From the NCBI GenBank assembly GCA_050692055.1, contig JBOGTC010000111.1, positions 1-23,667 of the forward strand: a stretch of 23,667 bases of DNA, read 5' to 3'. The notes beneath the pieces are model-generated. The model worked only from the letters and a program-made list of their open reading frames with translations. It did no database searches and was not told where the DNA came from. This document shows positions 22,583-23,667 of the stretch, in pieces (within the stretch, counting starts at the first letter, position 1; each line of letters begins with the position of its first letter). The position numbers and the translations under genes were made by a program. Source of the stretch: JBOGTC01 sp050692055. Lineage in GTDB: Bacteria; Chloroflexota; Limnocylindria; QHBO01.

Positions 22583-23446
22583 ATGACCACCAACGTCCGC
22601 CCAACCCTCGCCGCCCAGCTCGACGGCGACCTCCAGATCGTGGGCGCCGAGTCGTTCTTCCGGGTCGGCCAGGCGCAGTTCGGCATGCCGGGGCTGATCG
22701 CCATCGAGAGCGTCGGCCCGTTCATGGAGATCGCCAACATCGGCCCGTTCCTCATGATCCACGACGCCCACATGGACCCGGACAAGGGCATCGGCCACCA
22801 TCCGCACCGCACGAACGAGCGGCTCTTCTACATCATCCGCGGCCAGATCGAGCACGATGACGCGCTCAACGGCATCCGCGGCACGATGCACGAGGGCGAT
22901 CTCGCGCGGCTGACCGAGGGGGAGCGCGGGATGCTGCACCAGGAGTGGAACGGCCGCTCCGACGTGACCACGCATGCCTTCATCCTGGTATACACCCCGG
23001 ACGTCGAGCCCCCGATCCCGGTCGCCTCGTTCAACGCGCTCCGCGCTTCCACGGTGCCCGTCGTCGCGGAGGCCGATGGCGTGGCGACCAAACAGCTCAT
23101 CGGCGGCTCGTCGGAGTTCAGCGCGTCGAACAGCGCCATCACCGGCTTCTTCGACAGCTCCCTCGAGGCCGATGCCACGCTCGACATCGCCATGCCGCCG
23201 AGCGAGGGGCTGATCCTGTACCCCATCGAGGGCGCGGTACGGCTGGTCGAGGCCGGCGCGGAGCTGCGCGCCACGACCGACCTGCAGCCCGAAGGCCCGG
23301 ATGCCATGGCCGTCGCTTGGTCAGACGCCGGTGGGCGGACGTTGCGCGTCGCGGCGTCGGACGGGCCAGCTCGCCTCCTGCGCGTCGGGTTCCGACGCGG
23401 CGAGGATGACCTCGTCCTGCATCAACCCTGGCGATCGCGAGAGTAG
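22583..23446 (+). CDS. Pirin-like bicupin protein
   Basis: The 287-residue protein has the pirin N-terminal cupin: HPHRTNERLFYIIRG (73-87) with ligands His73 and His75, then GERGMLHQEWN with His119 and Glu121, matching the 3-His/1-Glu iron site of pirins. A second cupin-like barrel occupies about 180-280 and lacks these ligands, as usual. Known pirins act as quercetin dioxygenases or as iron- and redox-responsive binding proteins; which applies here is unclear. The ATG at 22583 is set by a TAGCAT box 6 nt upstream. A dyad over the -35 region suggests repressor control. A 9-bp repeat tract and a palindromic element follow the gene. Confidence 0.9.
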   Translation: MTTNVRPTLAAQLDGDLQIVGAESFFRVGQAQFGMPGLIAIESVGPFMEIANIGPFLMIHDAHMDPDKGIGHHPHRTNERLFYIIRGQIEHDDALNGIRGTMHEGDLARLTEGERGMLHQEWNGRSDVTTHAFILVYTPDVEPPIPVASFNALRASTVPVVAEADGVATKQLIGGSSEFSASNSAITGFFDSSLEADATLDIAMPPSEGLILYPIEGAVRLVEAGAELRATTDLQPEGPDAMAVAWSDAGGRTLRVAASDGPARLLRVGFRRGEDDLVLHQPWRSRE

Positions 23447-23466
23447 GCGCGCGGCGGCCGAGGCCT

Positions 23467-23525
23467 GCCGATGCGGCCGACGCGGCCGACCCGGTCGACG
23501 CGGCCGACGCGGCCGACACGGCCGA
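23467..23525. repeat. 9-bp tandem repeat GCCGANNCG, six copies plus part
   Basis: Six 9-bp units based on GCCGACGCG run from 23467 to 23520 with scattered changes (GCCGATGCG, GCCGACCCG, GTCGACGCG, GCCGACACG), then a partial seventh. They start 20 nt after the pirin-like stop. The 9-bp period keeps frame, but no supported gene crosses it. Confidence 0.75.
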
Positions 23526-23527
23526 AA

Positions 23528-23664
23528 TTGCACCAGGTGGAGACAACGGGGAAGAAGAGCCCGAGATCCGCTGCTGCTTCCCCGACGGCGTCATTCCATG
23601 CAATAGACAGGGAAGATGAGGCCCAGATCCCCGCCTTCTTCCCCGTTATCTCCACCCCATGCAA
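23528..23664. repeat. Palindromic intergenic element, copy 3
   Basis: This 137-bp element starts TTGCA and ends TGCAA like copy 2. Its 30-bp ends are inverted repeats with 26 of 30 matches, including an unbroken 13-bp core AACGGGGAAGAAG. A third TGCAA at 23599-23603 splits it into units of 76 and 61 bp that also align head to tail on the minus strand. CTTCCC near 23576 and GGGAAG near 23610 give further pairing. The window ends 3 nt later, so more units may follow. Confidence 0.7.
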
Positions 23665-23667
23665 CGC

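Noticed and set aside
23422..23664. 80-codon minus-strand frame at the window end
   Set aside because: It consists of the palindromic element and the 9-bp repeats (Gly-Arg-Val repeats); the coding potential comes from the repeats.
23467..23664. CRISPR array
   Set aside because: The repeats are contiguous or palindromic, with no regular unique spacers and no cas gene nearby.

Overview
The window is a high-GC chromosomal segment, densely packed, with mixed gene orientation and strong G/C third-position bias. No rRNA, tRNA, CRISPR array, transposase or phage gene was seen. Gene content (leaderless promoters, acetyl-CoA synthetase, a short isocitrate lyase, DUF885 peptidase, several major facilitator (MFS) exporters) fits a free-living heterotroph. 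I lean to Chloroflexota (Limnocylindria-like) over Actinomycetota, but this is an impression and nothing in the window proves it.

Layout. 1-1289 (-): an EamA permease whose stop overlaps the start of a proline-rich gene that runs off the edge. 1355-2206 (+): a nitrilase-superfamily hydrolase. 2207-2866: no gene, but several inverted repeats. 2867-5861 (-): a small membrane protein, a DtxR/MntR-type regulator and acetyl-CoA synthetase. 6146-7075 (-): a LysR regulator, divergent from a Cys-rich 59-residue protein plus isocitrate lyase (7149-8525, +); Acs and isocitrate lyase together suggest acetate or fatty-acid carbon use. 8526-9042: a terminator, a repeat element and a possible broken small gene. 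9043-13638: an efflux region with an MFS protein divergent from a MarR regulator and two tandem paralogous MFS exporters, the upstream one frameshifted. 13724-16691: a secreted beta-lactamase-fold hydrolase facing a DUF885 metallopeptidase. 16774-18387 (-): a secreted amidase. 18551-19279 (+): an AlaX-type tRNA editing protein. 19302-22541: a three-gene module comprising a 61-residue membrane protein, a two-domain methyltransferase overlapping it with an apparent CTG start, and a divergent membrane sulfatase-like protein. 22583-23446 (+): a pirin-like cupin. 23447-23667: 9-bp repeats and a repeat element.

Two patterns run across the window. First, most promoters look leaderless: a TANNNT -10 box ends 6-8 nt before the start codon of about ten genes, which fixes several starts. 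Second, three intergenic sites (5979-6084, 8563-8692, 23528-23664) carry related palindromic elements, each placed after the 3' end of a gene. This looks like a dispersed repeat family and is the least explained feature here.
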